NCBI GenBank assembly: GCA_035578175.1
Contig: JAQMRL010000005.1
Location: forward strand, 51,131,722 to 51,195,721
DNA: 64,000 nt
DNA from: Catonia carolina
Taxonomy: Eukaryota; Arthropoda; Insecta; Hemiptera; Achilidae
Direction: 5' to 3'
Shown here piece by piece: positions 11,284-22,730 of the stretch (positions are counted from its first letter, which is position 1; every line of letters begins with the position of its first letter). Made by a program: the position numbers and the translations under genes. Under the pieces are notes generated by a model. It worked only from the letters and a program-made list of their open reading frames with translations. It made no database searches and was not told the origin of the DNA.

Positions 11284-12232
11284 TATAATATTAAAAATCT
11301 GGTGTGAAACACTCACACAACTTTCTCTTGCCAATGCAAATAATTAACAATAAACCTAACAAGTATTAAAACATTAGAAATGAACAAAAAACTAACCTCA
11401 AAAAACATTAGTGAAATACGCAAAATTAAAATCGACCTCAGTGTTTAGCTTAAAAATTCGGAAAATCGCTCATTCACGCTAAACTAGGCACTGTACAAAA
11501 AAATTCTTAAAAAGTTGTAGATCTCTTAATTTCCTATAAATTTTATTTTATACACTTTTGTCGTAAAATGCATTCTAAGGCCGAAATCGTAAAAACATAG
11601 ATTTTTCACACGTTTTCGTGAGAAAAAAACAGAAAATTGCTAATTACCGCTAAACTAAGCATTATACAAACAAAATGTTCGAAATAAAAGTTGTAGAATT
11701 TTACATTCTCTACAACTTTTATTATATAAGTTTTTGCGCTAAAATTGATATTAAAGCCGTAATCTTAAAAAAACAACGTTTTTACGTGATAACAGCCTCA
11801 CCGAGAATTTCAGCAAACATGGCGCCTACCCTATCTTGTAGAGAATAAAAAATTGAGTAAAATAGGCGATTTTAAAAAAAATCGTAGGACCAGTTTTTGA
11901 GAAAATCGCGAAAAAGTGAAAAATTATACGAATAAACTACTACTTCCGGTTGACCGATTTTGATGAAAATGTTCGTGTCGGGTCCGGTAGTGGTATGTAA
12001 CTTAAGTTTTAAGTTTCAAGTTCGTACGATGTTCCGTTCTTGAGATATTCTGTTCACACACAGACACACACACACACACACACACACACAGACCAATCGC
12101 TAAAAACATGTTTTTTGGGTTCAGGGGGTTTGAAAACGTATAGATCCGGTGAAAACTCGATTTCGAAAAATCGACATAAAAACAATTCTTTCCTTCCTAT
12201 ATATTCATATAGGCAAGAGAAAGTAAAAACAT
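11284..12232 (-). mobile_element. Family S repeat, minus orientation
   Basis: It starts with the inverted right end (CTGGTGTGAAACACTCACAC, then ACTTTCTCTTGCC at 11330) and finishes with GGCAAGAGAAAGT at 12212-12224. A CA microsatellite is at 12059-12091. All S blocks are present. It faces the next S copy across about 140 bases. Confidence 0.7.
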
Positions 12233-12375
12233 AACATAATTTTAATCATGAGTGAATAACGTAAAATGAAAATCAAGTTCTGTAGGACTTAAAAATGCAG
12301 AGATTCTTTAAAATGTAGAGCTTAGATACAAAGCTCTAAAGAAGAAAATGTTTGAAATAAAAAATGTAGATTTTT

Positions 12376-13205
12376 ACTTTTTCTTACCTGTAAAAATATA
12401 TAGGAAGGAAGGTATTGTTTTCATTTCGATTTCTCTAAATCGACCTGTATAAACCTGTATAAACCTGTATAAATATATAGGAAGGAAGGTATTGTTTTCA
12501 TTTCGATTTCTCTAAATCGAGTTTTCACCGGATATACACATTTTCAGACCTCCTGAACCAAAAAACATGTTTTTAGCGATTGTCTCTCTGTGTGAAATAA
12601 AACTATCTCAAGAACGGAACATCGTACGAAGTTAAAACTTGAAACTTATGTTAGGTACTGCTAGAGGACCTGACACTAACATTTTCTTCAAAATCGATCA
12701 ACCGGAAGTTGTAGTTTATTCGTGTAATTTTTCGCTTTTTTGCGGTTTTCTCAAAAATAGTTTCTACGATTTTCTTTTAAAAATCGCTTAATTTACTAAT
12801 TTTTTATGCTCTACAAGATAGGGTAGGCGCCATGTCTGCTGAAATTCTTGTGGAGGCTGTGCTCTCGTAGAAAAAAATTGGTTTTTTAAGATTGCGGCCT
12901 TAAAATGCATTTTAAGGCAAAAGTGTATATAATCACATTTATTGGAAAGACCTATAACTTTTATTCTAAAAGTTTTTCTCTACAAATCCTAGTTTAGCGT
13001 GAAAGAGTGATTTTCCGTATTATTAAGCCAAACTAAGATTGGTTTTCATTTTGGATAATTCACTCATAATTAAAATGTTATGTTTTTTGAGGTTAGTTTT
13101 TTTGTTTATTTCTTATGTTTTATTACTAATGTTAGTTTGTATTGTTCATTATTGGCACTGACAAGAGAAAGTTGTGTGAGTGGTTCACACCAGATATTTT
13201 TAGTT
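12376..13205 (+). mobile_element. Family S repeat, plus orientation, with duplicated left end
   Basis: The left portion is duplicated: ATATATAGGAAGGAAGGTAT occurs at about 12399 and again at 12475, separated by three CCTGTATAAA units. The body follows and the right end is at 13163-13200 (ACAAGAGAAAGTTGTGTGAG and TTCACACC). Positions 12233-12375 are short AT-rich spacer. Confidence 0.65.
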
Positions 13206-13350
13206 TATTTAAAGTCGCATTGACAGTTTGGTCATTAGCGATTATTGTGGGTTTTGGCACTGAACGGTGGGTTTTTAACGTGTCGAAATTTTCAAACCCT
13301 AGCCGGGAATCGATCCCGGGATCTTTTCCTTTCTAGGTTAGCGCGCTAGA
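13206..13350 (-). mobile_element. SINE B copy
   Basis: In minus sense it has GGGATCGATTCCCGGCTAGG, a B-box core, then the family tail with TCGCTAATGACC and GCGACTTTAAATAAAC. The 5' head is cut at the GCGCGCTA block. It sits at the right edge of the S copy. Confidence 0.65.
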
Positions 13351-13545
13351 CCTACAACTTTTATTTAAAGTATTTTTATTCTACAGAGTTTAGTTACCTT
13401 AATTACTAATTTTCTGTAAGTTTAAGTTCTACTGAGGTTGATTTTCATTTTGCGTCATTCATTCATGATTGAACATATAATATTATATTGGTCATTTATT
13501 TACATTGGCAAGAGAAAATCGTGTGAGTGGTTCACATCAATTTTT
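13351..13545 (+). repeat. Family S right-end fragment
   Basis: Contains CTACAACTTTTATTT and the right end TTGGCAAGAGAAAATCGTGT with TTCACATC at 13503-13540. Confidence 0.55.
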
Positions 13546-14964
13546 TTTTGTCTAAAGTAGCTAAACGAACTTTAAATTTCATTTTAAAATTAACTTTGCA
13601 TAATTTAATTTCTCATTGGTATAACAAACAAGTTTTGTTAATTTTGCGTTTTGGTAGTAGTAGGCCTACATGATTATGTTAATCAAATAGGGCGTATTAA
13701 ATGTTCTAGTTTTTGTGAAAGTATGCCTAAAAATTGAAGTATTTATTATAATAAATGTAATTCATAATACAGACTAGAATAAATAAAACAAAAAAATATA
13801 TTGGAAAGAATAAGAGTATAAAAGAATTAGCAACAAATAAACTAAAAACAAAACTATTAACAACACACTTCTTGTAGGTAAATAAACATGTACACGGGTG
13901 CACTAACCGTGGAGACAATTAACATCACGCAAACGAAAAGGAAAGAACCGTTAATTTTTCTATTTCTCTCTTCGTTTTCTTACTTTCCCATCATAAATCA
14001 TGTTAATTTACTTTATCTGATATTTATAACACACTGATTTTTATAACTAAAAAACAAAAATGATTATATGTAATTTCCGGCGCCATTCGAGTTGTGTTTT
14101 AATTTTTTTAAAGTTTTAAAATACTTTTATGATTGACAGATTAGGAAAAATTTCTTAAAATACTATTGTGACACTTATCTCTAAGGTCCATTTCGGCATC
14201 TGGGTAAATTCAGTAATTAACACACTAAAGTTTAAAATTACAAGTATTTATTGCAATTAAGGAAGCAACTAAAATCTACAAGTAATACAATTAAATTGCT
14301 TAATAAGTAACAAACTAATTATAATTTACTTATACAATAAATAACTTAAACAATTTACTATTATTACTACTTACAAAAAACTATACAGAATAAATAAAAG
14401 TTAAACAATTGACAGTTATTCGCAGTAACGTTGACCTTTTCTAACGTACTGGTATGCACTATGGAATACGCTCACTGAATCACAGACAAAACGTAAACTG
14501 ACTCGACCGTAAACTTGCTGGCTGATTATAGTATAGGTGGGCTAATGGAGAGTTCGAGAAAAGACAGAGATTTTCGATGTGATAATAAAATACAAAATCC
14601 TTCTTACGGCTTCTGGATAAATCTTAACAACTGAACAAATTAGGATTGAATAGAAGGTGTTAAAAAAAGGCCAATTACCTAAATAGGTATAATAATACCT
14701 ACCCACCCGACTCCCACCCGACTTAATACCCACCCGACTCCTTCACAATACCTGTTCAACTATAGGTACCTTTACTCTAAAAGACCATTTATATTACACA
14801 TAATATTTCTAACTATTTCTCGGAAAACCCTATTTATTACGCTTATTATTTACGTTAACATTTTTAAACTCTCGTTTATTCTCAACAACAATTTCCTTTT
14901 CGATATTGTCTCATATGTTTGGAGTAGCTTATGCGGGATCGAACCGTGGGTGATAGGGGCTGTA
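13546..14964. other. AT-rich spacer with short tandem repeat
   Basis: No gene is supported. At 14700-14745 the unit CCCACCCGACT occurs three times in tandem with small differences. The rest shows no terminal repeats that I could pair. Confidence 0.4.
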
Positions 14965-15245
14965 GAAAGGAAGAGGATAAAAGCTTTTGAAATGTGGTGT
15001 TACAGGAAAATGTTAAAGATTAGGTGGGTGGACAAAATAAGTAATTTAGAGGTTCTTAGCCGAGTGGATGAAAAAATGAAATATATGGAAACATCTTACC
15101 AGAAGAAGGGATAGGCTTTTGGGGCATATCTTAAGACATCCAGGTATTGGTCTATCAATGATGGAGGGTAATTTTGAGAGAGTGAATTGTAGAGGGAGTC
15201 AAAGGTTAGAGTATATAAAGCAAATTACAAAAGATTTAGGGTGTT
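14965..15245 (+). pseudogene. RTE-like LINE C-terminal part
   Basis: Frames read KAFEMWCYRKMLKIRWVDKI, then NLEVLSRVDEK, then a GHILRHPG-type region, as in C-termini of RTE-clade proteins. It is the same family as 9437-9866 but not internally deleted here. Stops break it. Its 3' end continues at 15626-15700 after an R insertion. Confidence 0.7.
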
Positions 15246-15271
15246 ATAGGTATGTAGTTATAATATATATC

Positions 15272-15622
15272 GTTGCAGGGCTAAAATAAATAGTTCTGTT
15301 TTTTTTATCGCATGGTCAGCCAATTAAATGACTAAATCATTTAAGTACAGAAGAGGTAGAGGTGTAAAAGACACTAATCAGAGTTATCTTCTCTGAAAGT
15401 AATGAATTTCATTATATAGCCAAGACCCTGTGGTGAATGAAGTGAAGGTGTCATTTGCAGAGTGGAAAATATGTGCTTTTTCAGAGGGCCCGGCATGCTG
15501 ATAAGCGTACTTTTCCACTCAGTGAGGAAGGCAATAGTAAACCACCTCACTCTTCATTTTACTTAGTAAAATCTTTACAGGTTCAAATCAGCCTTTCGGC
15601 TGATGACCTAAACAACAACACA
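15272..15622 (+). mobile_element. Family R retroelement, copy 4
   Basis: Plus orientation, from GCAGGGCTAAAATAAATAG to the tail GATGACCTAAACAACAAC. The stem-loop TCAAATCAGCC TTTC GGCTGATGAC is at 15583-15607. It separates the LINE piece at 14965 from its own 3' end. I could not define a clean target duplication for this copy. Confidence 0.75.
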
Positions 15623-15625
15623 GAT

Positions 15626-15702
15626 TTAATGAACGACTTGCGCAAGATATAAAAGCTTGGAGAACTGCATTAAACCAGTCAAGAGACTGATGACAAAAAA
15701 AT
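15626..15702 (+). repeat. LINE 3' end, continuation of 14965-15245
   Basis: GAACGACTTGCGCAAGATAT, then TTAAACCAGTCAAGAGACTG, ATGAC and an A run. It aligns with the 3' end at 9788-9865. It gives the intact stem CAGTC/GACTG at 15677-15690. Confidence 0.7.
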
Positions 15703-17034
15703 CACTATTTTTATCTGTTATACTTGTTATATGTAGGCCTATACTTGTTCAGCAATTCTTTTATATACTCGATATTTTTGCGAGTTGTAGTTTTAAAAAA
15801 TAAATTTTATTTAAAAATGTTCTTTAACCAATTTGCAGATTTTATACCTGAATAATTTCGTGTGATATTGATGTTTTATTAAGTGAGAGAACTTTGGGAA
15901 AGTATTCGTTCACGTATACGTTTTACTTCATGTTTATCTACTTGGTATTTTCAATGTTAATCCAATGTTTGTTTATCGATTATGCACCGGACTATAATTA
16001 TGATTAATCGTAATTGATACATAGAATCTATATATAAAAATATTTCACGTTGATCTTTCACCGTCTTACTGCTTTTAATATACTGTTCGTTCTGTTACAT
16101 TGGTCCGCCGCCGAGGGTCAGGTGTCTTCTTGGCTTTGATTTCACTAACCACTCTCCATTGTCCAGCTTTCTTTTTATTCAGTTTCACTTTTGTTTTGTC
16201 ATTTTATTTTCATTCGACCCAAATTTTAGTAATTAGTAATGCATTAATTAGTCAATCGATATTAATTTTATGTTAAAAAGAAATAAAAATTTCCATTCAA
16301 TATATATATAATCCTTAAGATTTAATGGATAGCTTATAACTTCTTTACTATTTATTGATTTAAAGCTGATAGTTATTATACATAGAAGCAATTTTCACAA
16401 CTCATTATGTTGTTTTAAATTATGTTTTCATTGTTCAAACTTTATATATTGTGGACAATTCGAACTAGCACAACTCTTGCTCTATGTGTACACACAGTTC
16501 CGCATAAAGTATATCCATAACCTATACTTTCAACAAGGTCTACAATTTTTAATGTACGCAAATGCCTTCAACCTTATTTCAATGTACAAACATACAAATA
16601 ATTTTTTCATTTTAAAATATGTATTTAATTTGTCCCAGTAAAAATTTAAATTATAAATTACAAGAACTAAACTATACTCTTCAGACGCACGCAACTAACT
16701 AAACAAATTCATCTGAATATATAAATAACAGAAAATCATATATTAAATAAATTAGTCGCATAATTATGTCCGACGATTTAATAATAACAGTGAAAACAGC
16801 GATAGTGACCGTGCGTGAGTGGTACATTACAGTAGCGATTGTATACTATTGTGACTGTACCGTAGTTGCATGGCGAGGGGCGAAGAGTGGAGTAGATATA
16901 AACACCGAAGCTGATTGTGCCAATTCAAATTGTCCAAGGTATACTTTTGTTGTATGTTAAATGATAATGTCACTTTATTTACAAAGAATTTAATTTTTTA
17001 CCTTAAATTTTTGTTTACTTATCCATTCGTATTG
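15703..17034. other. AT-rich spacer, nothing recognised
   Basis: Short chance frames only. No paired terminal repeats or tRNA-like blocks seen. Confidence 0.4.
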
Positions 17035-17217
17035 TTGTTTAGGTAATCAGCCGAAAGGCTGGTTTGAAACTCTATTTAGAGGCTTCACTAAGTTGAGGTG
17101 TTTACAATTGCCTTCCTCACTGAGTGGAAAAGTATGCTTATCAGCATGCCAGGCCTTCTGAAAAGCATCTACTTTCCACCTTGCAAATGAGACCTTCACT
17201 TCATTCACCACAGAATA
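17035..17217 (-). mobile_element. Family R retroelement, copy 5 (5' truncated)
   Basis: The 3' end is at 17035 (TTGTTTAGGTAATCAGCCG on +). Homology stops at CATTCACCACAG near 17213, so only the 3' half is present, as expected for incomplete reverse transcription. Confidence 0.7.
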
Positions 17218-17565
17218 GAATATATCCTTAAATAGAATTTCAGAAAACTTTTTGAAACTAACTTTAGGGAAATCCGTGCTCATTCAGTTTTAATCCACTC
17301 GCAGATCGTTTCATATTCCGGCCTTTCTATTTTTCCCGAAGGTGTGTATGTTTGCTCAGTAATTTACACCCGTTGAGTGTACAGTTCCTTCATAGTAATT
17401 TTGATTGGCTTATTTATGGAAACGTAGAAAGGTTGTAGTACAAATATTAACCCCCCCCCCCCCCCGTGTAATCACTAAATCCGTTTTCCGTTTTTTTTTC
17501 AAATATAACGTGCACACCATTTTATCGGATCGATTTCGTTGGAAAAAGGTGCGCAGTATATTCGA
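17218..17565. other. Spacer with poly-C run
   Basis: Nothing coding is supported. A run of 15 C lies at 17451-17465, just before CGTG. Confidence 0.4.
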
Positions 17566-18900
17566 GTACGTATTACTTTCTCTTGATCCCATAACAGACA
17601 GGTGGAGTGTCAAATTATTTACACTAAATCTGTTCGTTACAGGGCTAAAATAAATAATTCTGTTTCTTATCACATGGTCAGCCAATTAAATGACTGAATT
17701 ATTTAAGAACAGAATAGGTAGAGGTGTAAAAGACACTAATCAGAGATATCTCCTCTGAAAGTAATGAATTTCATTTTACAGCCAGACCCTATGGTGAATG
17801 AAGTGAAGGTGTCATTTGCAGAGTGGAAAATATGTGCTTTACAGAGGGCCCGGCATGCTGATAAGTGTATGTTTTCATTCAGTGAAGAAGGCAATGATAA
17901 ACTACCTCACTCTTCGTTTTACTTAGTAAAACCTCTACAGGATCAAACCAGCCTTTTGGCTGATGACCTAAACAACAACACAACTTCTTCTTGCCTATAT
18001 GAACAAATAGGAAGGAAAGTATAGTTTTTATGTCGATTTTTCGAAATCGAGTTTTCACCGGATTTATACTTGTATTCAGTCCCCTGAACCTAAAAAAATG
18101 TTTTTATCGATTGGTGTGTGTTAACAAAATATCTCAAAAACGTAACATATTACGAGGTTGAAACGTGAAACTTAAGTTAGGTACCACTAGAGGACCCGAC
18201 ATGAACATTTTCATTAAAATCGGTCAACCGGAAGTAGTAGTTTATGTCTGTAATTTTTCTCTTTTTACGACTTTCTCAAAAACAGCTCCTACGATTTTTT
18301 TTAAATCGCCTCATTTACTACATTTTTTTATTTTCTACAAGATACGGTAGACGCCATGTCTGCTAAAATTCTTGGGGAGGCTGTGCTCTCGTAGAAAAAA
18401 CATGTTTAAATTTTTAAGATTGTAGCCTTTATATGCATTTTACCGCAAAAGAGTATATAATAAAATTTGTAGACAATTTAAAAATCTACATTTGTTATTT
18501 CAAACATTTCTTTGTATAACGCTTAGTTTAGCTGTAATTAGTGAGTTTCTGTTTTTTTATGAAAATTTAAAAATTGGATTTTTTAAGATTTCAGCCTTAT
18601 TATGCATTTACGACAAAAGTGTATATAATAACATTTATAAAAAATTAAAAGATCTACAACTTTTATATTTAGCATTTTTCTCTACAGAGTTTAGCGTGAA
18701 AGAGTGATTTTTAGTATTAATAAGCCAAACTGAGGTCGATTTCAATTTTGCATCATTCACTCATGATTAAAATGAGATTATGTTTTTTGAGAATAATTTT
18801 ATTTCTAATAAATGTTTTATAACTAATATTGAGTTATATTGTTCATTATTTGTATTGGCAAGAGAAAGTCGTGTGAGTGTTTCACACCAAATTTTTTCTC
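17566..18900 (+). mobile_element. Family S repeat split near its left end by R
   Basis: The S left end (TTACTTTCTCTTG) is at 17573-17585 and appears again as ACTTCTTCTTGCCTATATG after the R insertion; the body then runs from 17987 to the right end at 18857-18893 (TTGGCAAGAGAAAGTCGTGT and TTTCACACC). Full set of S blocks. Confidence 0.65.
17588..17983 (+). mobile_element. Family R retroelement, copy 6 (near full length)
   Basis: From CCCATAACAGACAGGTGGAG to CTAAACAACAAC. The frame MNFILQPDPMVNEVKVSFAE is open for 86 codons, running past the end of R. The flanking ACTTTCTCTTG and ACTTCTTCTTG look like an 11-bp target duplication with one change. Confidence 0.8.
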
Positions 18901-19671
18901 TATAGTACTAGTTTTTAAAACCTTTCGGTAGAGGCTTGAAAAATTTGGAGTAAGGTTCTATGAGGATACGTTTGTAGGTTAAGACTGTGTCTTTAGTGGA
19001 CACCATATTTTTCAAGGACTTACAAAGCTTGAAGATTCTTCAAAATTAATGGTACAATCATAATTAAGTTACTTTTCTTTACTAGTGTATGATAAAGTAA
19101 GAAAAGATTACAACATTTTTGTTAAACCTTCGTTCACATAATCTTTAAGTATGATTTTTATTTTCAGACACTATTTTTATTGCATTGTTCTGCTATTAAA
19201 TGTTTCACAATATAAATTGGTATAAAGTAATGGACGATTGTACGTATTATACTCTTGATTGTCTACTGCAAGTATAGGACTTCTTTACTAAGTCGCATTC
19301 TAATTTCGTCATCCAATATTCTTAATTATGGTGTAGCAAGTGCTTAACCTAAATCCTGTTTAATGATATGCTTTTTTAAAAAAGATAAAGTATTATTTCG
19401 ATGAGTGTAGCTTACCACTGAATAACTAAGATCATATTGTTTCATAATACTTGATGACTTCCAATTTTTTAAAGTAAATATCAGTGAAATAACAAAATCA
19501 GTATTTTTGTCATCCCACGAGCAAATATATCTGTAAGTTTGCAAGTTTACTTTGGATCAAACACCTACACTATTTAGAAAACACTACAGAAAAGAATCAA
19601 AGAAAATTTATCGTAAAAAGAACACTTATTAATTTCTCACATAGGTTTATAAAGCATAACATTTGTCAATT
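18901..19671. other. AT-rich spacer, nothing recognised
   Basis: No gene or paired repeat supported. Confidence 0.4.
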
Positions 19672-20402
19672 ATTTTTACTTTCTCTTGCCTTTATAAATA
19701 TATAGAAAGGAAAGTATTGTTTTCATGTCGATTTTCCTGAATCGAGTTTTCACCGGATCTACACGTTTTTAGACCCCCTGAACCCAAAAAACATGTTTTT
19801 AGCGATTGGTCTGTGAGTGTGTGAACTGAATATCTCAAGAACGGAATATCGTACGAACTTGAAACTTGAAACTTAAGTTAGATACTACTACCGGACCGGA
19901 CATGAACATTTTTATCAAAATCGGTCAACCGGAAGTAGTAGTTTATTCGTGTCATTTTTCACTTTTATGCGATTTTCTCAAAAACGGCTCATTACGATTT
20001 TTTTAAAAAATCGCCTCAAGATTTCAACAGACGTGTTGCATGCCCTATTTTGTAGAGCGTACAAAATTTTGTAATCGAGACGATTTTTAAAAAAAATCGT
20101 AGGAGCAGTTTTTGAGAAAATCGCAAAAAAGTGAAAAATGACACGAATAAACTATTACTTCCGGTTAATCGATTTTGATGAAAATGTTCGTGTTGGGTCC
20201 TCTAGTGGTACCTAACTTAAGTTTCAAGTTTCACGTTCGTACGTCGCTCTGTTCTTGAGATATTTTGTTCACACACAGACCAATCGCTAAAAAAACATGT
20301 TCGTGGGTTCAGGGGGTCTGAAACGTGTAATCCGGTGAAAATTCTACTTGAAAACAATACTTTCCTTGCTATATATTGATATAGGCAAGAGAAAGTATAA
20401 AA
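19672..20402. mobile_element. Family S inverted dimer (fold-back)
   Basis: Two S left halves face each other. The plus arm runs from ACTTTCTCTTGCC at 19678 to about 20017. The minus arm runs from about 20062 to GGCAAGAGAAAGT at 20383-20395. The arms are about 340 bases each and the loop about 45. Matching blocks include CCGGATCTACACG and GACCCCCTGAACCC with their complements. Confidence 0.75.
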
Positions 20403-20985
20403 CGATTGAAACATTTAATAAAAAAAGATTGGAAGGTTAAAAGTCATATAAATCACGGTTTTATATTTGCTAGTTAATGTCGGAAAATGTCAAAAACATG
20501 ATTTTTGCGACCATATGGAATTTTCAATTGTCCGTCTAAAAAGATTAGATCAATCTTATCAACTTTAATTCAACGCAACTTCAATTTTTCTATCTATTAT
20601 CTATCTATTATAATCATCAATAAAATTAATTTATTTCCTAGTTTCACTTTCAATAAAGAAAATTAATATAACTTAACTTGCTATTTTATTATATAGTGTT
20701 ATATAATTTATGTTTTGATAAACACAAATAAAAGATGTTATTTAATTGAAAATGTTATAATACCGTAGATAGTTGGTATAAGACTGAAATGTTAATTGAT
20801 TCTTTCGAAAATAACATTGTTACTAACATATGCTTTCGATTCACAAAAATTGTTATTCGAAGTGACAGTTCTTTAATTTGATAGATGATTATACCACGAT
20901 GTATGCGTGTGTTATTTTTGTGTGATGTGATTTTTTTTAATTGCGTTGTAAAGGTCGGCGATGTAATGAAAGTATTTATATACTG
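20403..20985. other. AT-rich spacer, nothing recognised
   Basis: No gene or repeat supported. Confidence 0.4.
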
Positions 20986-21880
20986 TTAGTTTGTTGTTTA
21001 GATCATCAGCTGAAAAGCTGGTTTGAACCTCTGGCTAGAGGTTTTACTTAGTAAAACGAGAAGTGAGATGGTTTACCAATGCCTTCATCACTGAGTGGAA
21101 AAGTATGCTTATCAGCATGCCAGGCCCTCTGAAAAGCATGTAATTTCCACCCTGCAAATGACATCTTTACTTCACTCACCACAGAACCTGGTTGTATAAT
21201 GAAATTTATTACTCTCAGAGGAGATAACTCAGAGTTTTGAACCGCGTATCTCACCAATTAAAAAACATAAAAATTTCCGGTACGGCTCATTTGCATTCCC
21301 GTATAAATTAAAATGATACAACTTGGTTCCAACTCGTTACGTCCATCACAAAAAACACAATTTAAAAAAAACGCTGTTATTCCTTTACCCTTTGTACTAA
21401 AAAACTGAATTTTAATTGGAATTAATTAGAAAAATTCAGGAACATTCCTCTAAAACGCCATATTTTCCTCTTAAAATTGATCGTATACTTAATGTTTTGT
21501 AACATGGACTATGTGAAAAAAGCGTTAAAAACGGATACGTATTTTATTTCAAAATCGCTAGAAAATGTCTAATACACTTCTATGTTTTTTAATTTATTCG
21601 AATAAAATGACAAAAAACCAAGCTTTAAAATGAGCCGTATCAGAAATTTTTATGTTTCTTACTTGATGCGGTACGCGGTTCCTAACACAGGCTTCATCTT
21701 TCGTTTTACGTACAGTAGGGTATTCTACACCTTTACTTCTTCTGATTTTAAATTCTTCAGTTATACAACTAGTTGACCATGTGATAAGAAACAGAGCTAT
21801 TTTTGTAGCCTTTGGAACTAACAGATCGAGTGCAAATAATTTAACACTCCACCTGCCTGTTACAGGTATGTTAGAGAATG
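20986..21880 (-). mobile_element. Family R retroelement, copy 7, split by a MITE
   Basis: The 3' part is at 20986-21233 and the 5' part at 21690-21880, ending in the CCACCTGCCTGTTACAGG block. The R frame is open through HADKHTFPLSDEG on the minus strand. The insertion at 21234-21686 is described separately. Confidence 0.7.
21234..21686. mobile_element. MITE with ~58-bp terminal inverted repeats
   Basis: The left end GTTTTGAACCGCGTATCTCA and the right end (complement GTTAGGAACCGCGTACCGCA) pair for nearly 60 bases, including ACATAAAAATTTC and TACGGCTCATTT. It is 453 bp with no coding frame. I see no clean target duplication, so the superfamily is open. Confidence 0.7.
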
Positions 21881-22007
21881 TGACCAGATTTTATAACTGT
21901 AGGTCTTCGGGAAGTATAGATTTTGTTTTTTCACGCTAATGCTTATGCAGACAGATAATTCTTTTATTATCAAATCAGCAAAATTACAATCTGTTCTTTT
22001 ATAGAGG

Positions 22008-22730
22008 AACAAGGATATTTCAAGAACGGAACATCCTACGAACTTGGAACTTGAAACTTAAGTTAGATACCACTAAAAGGACCCGACACGAACATTTTCA
22101 TCAAAATCGGTCAACCGAAAGTAGTAGTTTATTCGTGTCATTTTTCACTTTTTTGCGATTTTCTCAAAAACGGCTCCTACGATTTTTTAAAATCACCTCA
22201 TTTTCTAAATTTTTTATGCTCTACAAGATAGGGTAGGCGCCATGTCTACTGAAATTCTTGGTGAAGCTGTTTTCTCGTAAAAACGTTGTAAAGAATTTAA
22301 AATCCTACTATTTTTATTTCAAACATTTTTTTGTTTAACGCTTAGTTTAGCGGTAATTAGCGATTTTCTGTTTTTTTCTTACGAAAACATGTAAAAAATC
22401 GATTTGTTAAAGATTTCAGCTATGGTATGCATTTTACGACAAAAGTGTATAATCAGATTTATAGGAAATTAAAAGATCTACAATTTTTATTTAGAGCGTT
22501 TTTCTCTGCAGAGCCTAGTTTAGCATGTAAGACTGATTTTCCGTATTTTTAAGCCAAACTGAGGTCGATTTTAATTTTGCGTCTCTCACCCATGATTAAA
22601 ATTAGGTTGTTTATTGAGATTAGTTTTTTTTTGTTAATTTCTAATGTTTTATTACTAATGTTTGGTTATATTGTTAATTATTTGCATTGGCAAGAGAAAG
22701 TTGAGTGAGTGTTTCACACCAGATTTTTTT
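22008..22730 (+). mobile_element. Family S repeat, left end missing
   Basis: It begins at the block AAGAACGGAACATCCTACGA and ends with TTGGCAAGAGAAAGTTGAGT and TTTCACACC at 22688-22720. Confidence 0.65.
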
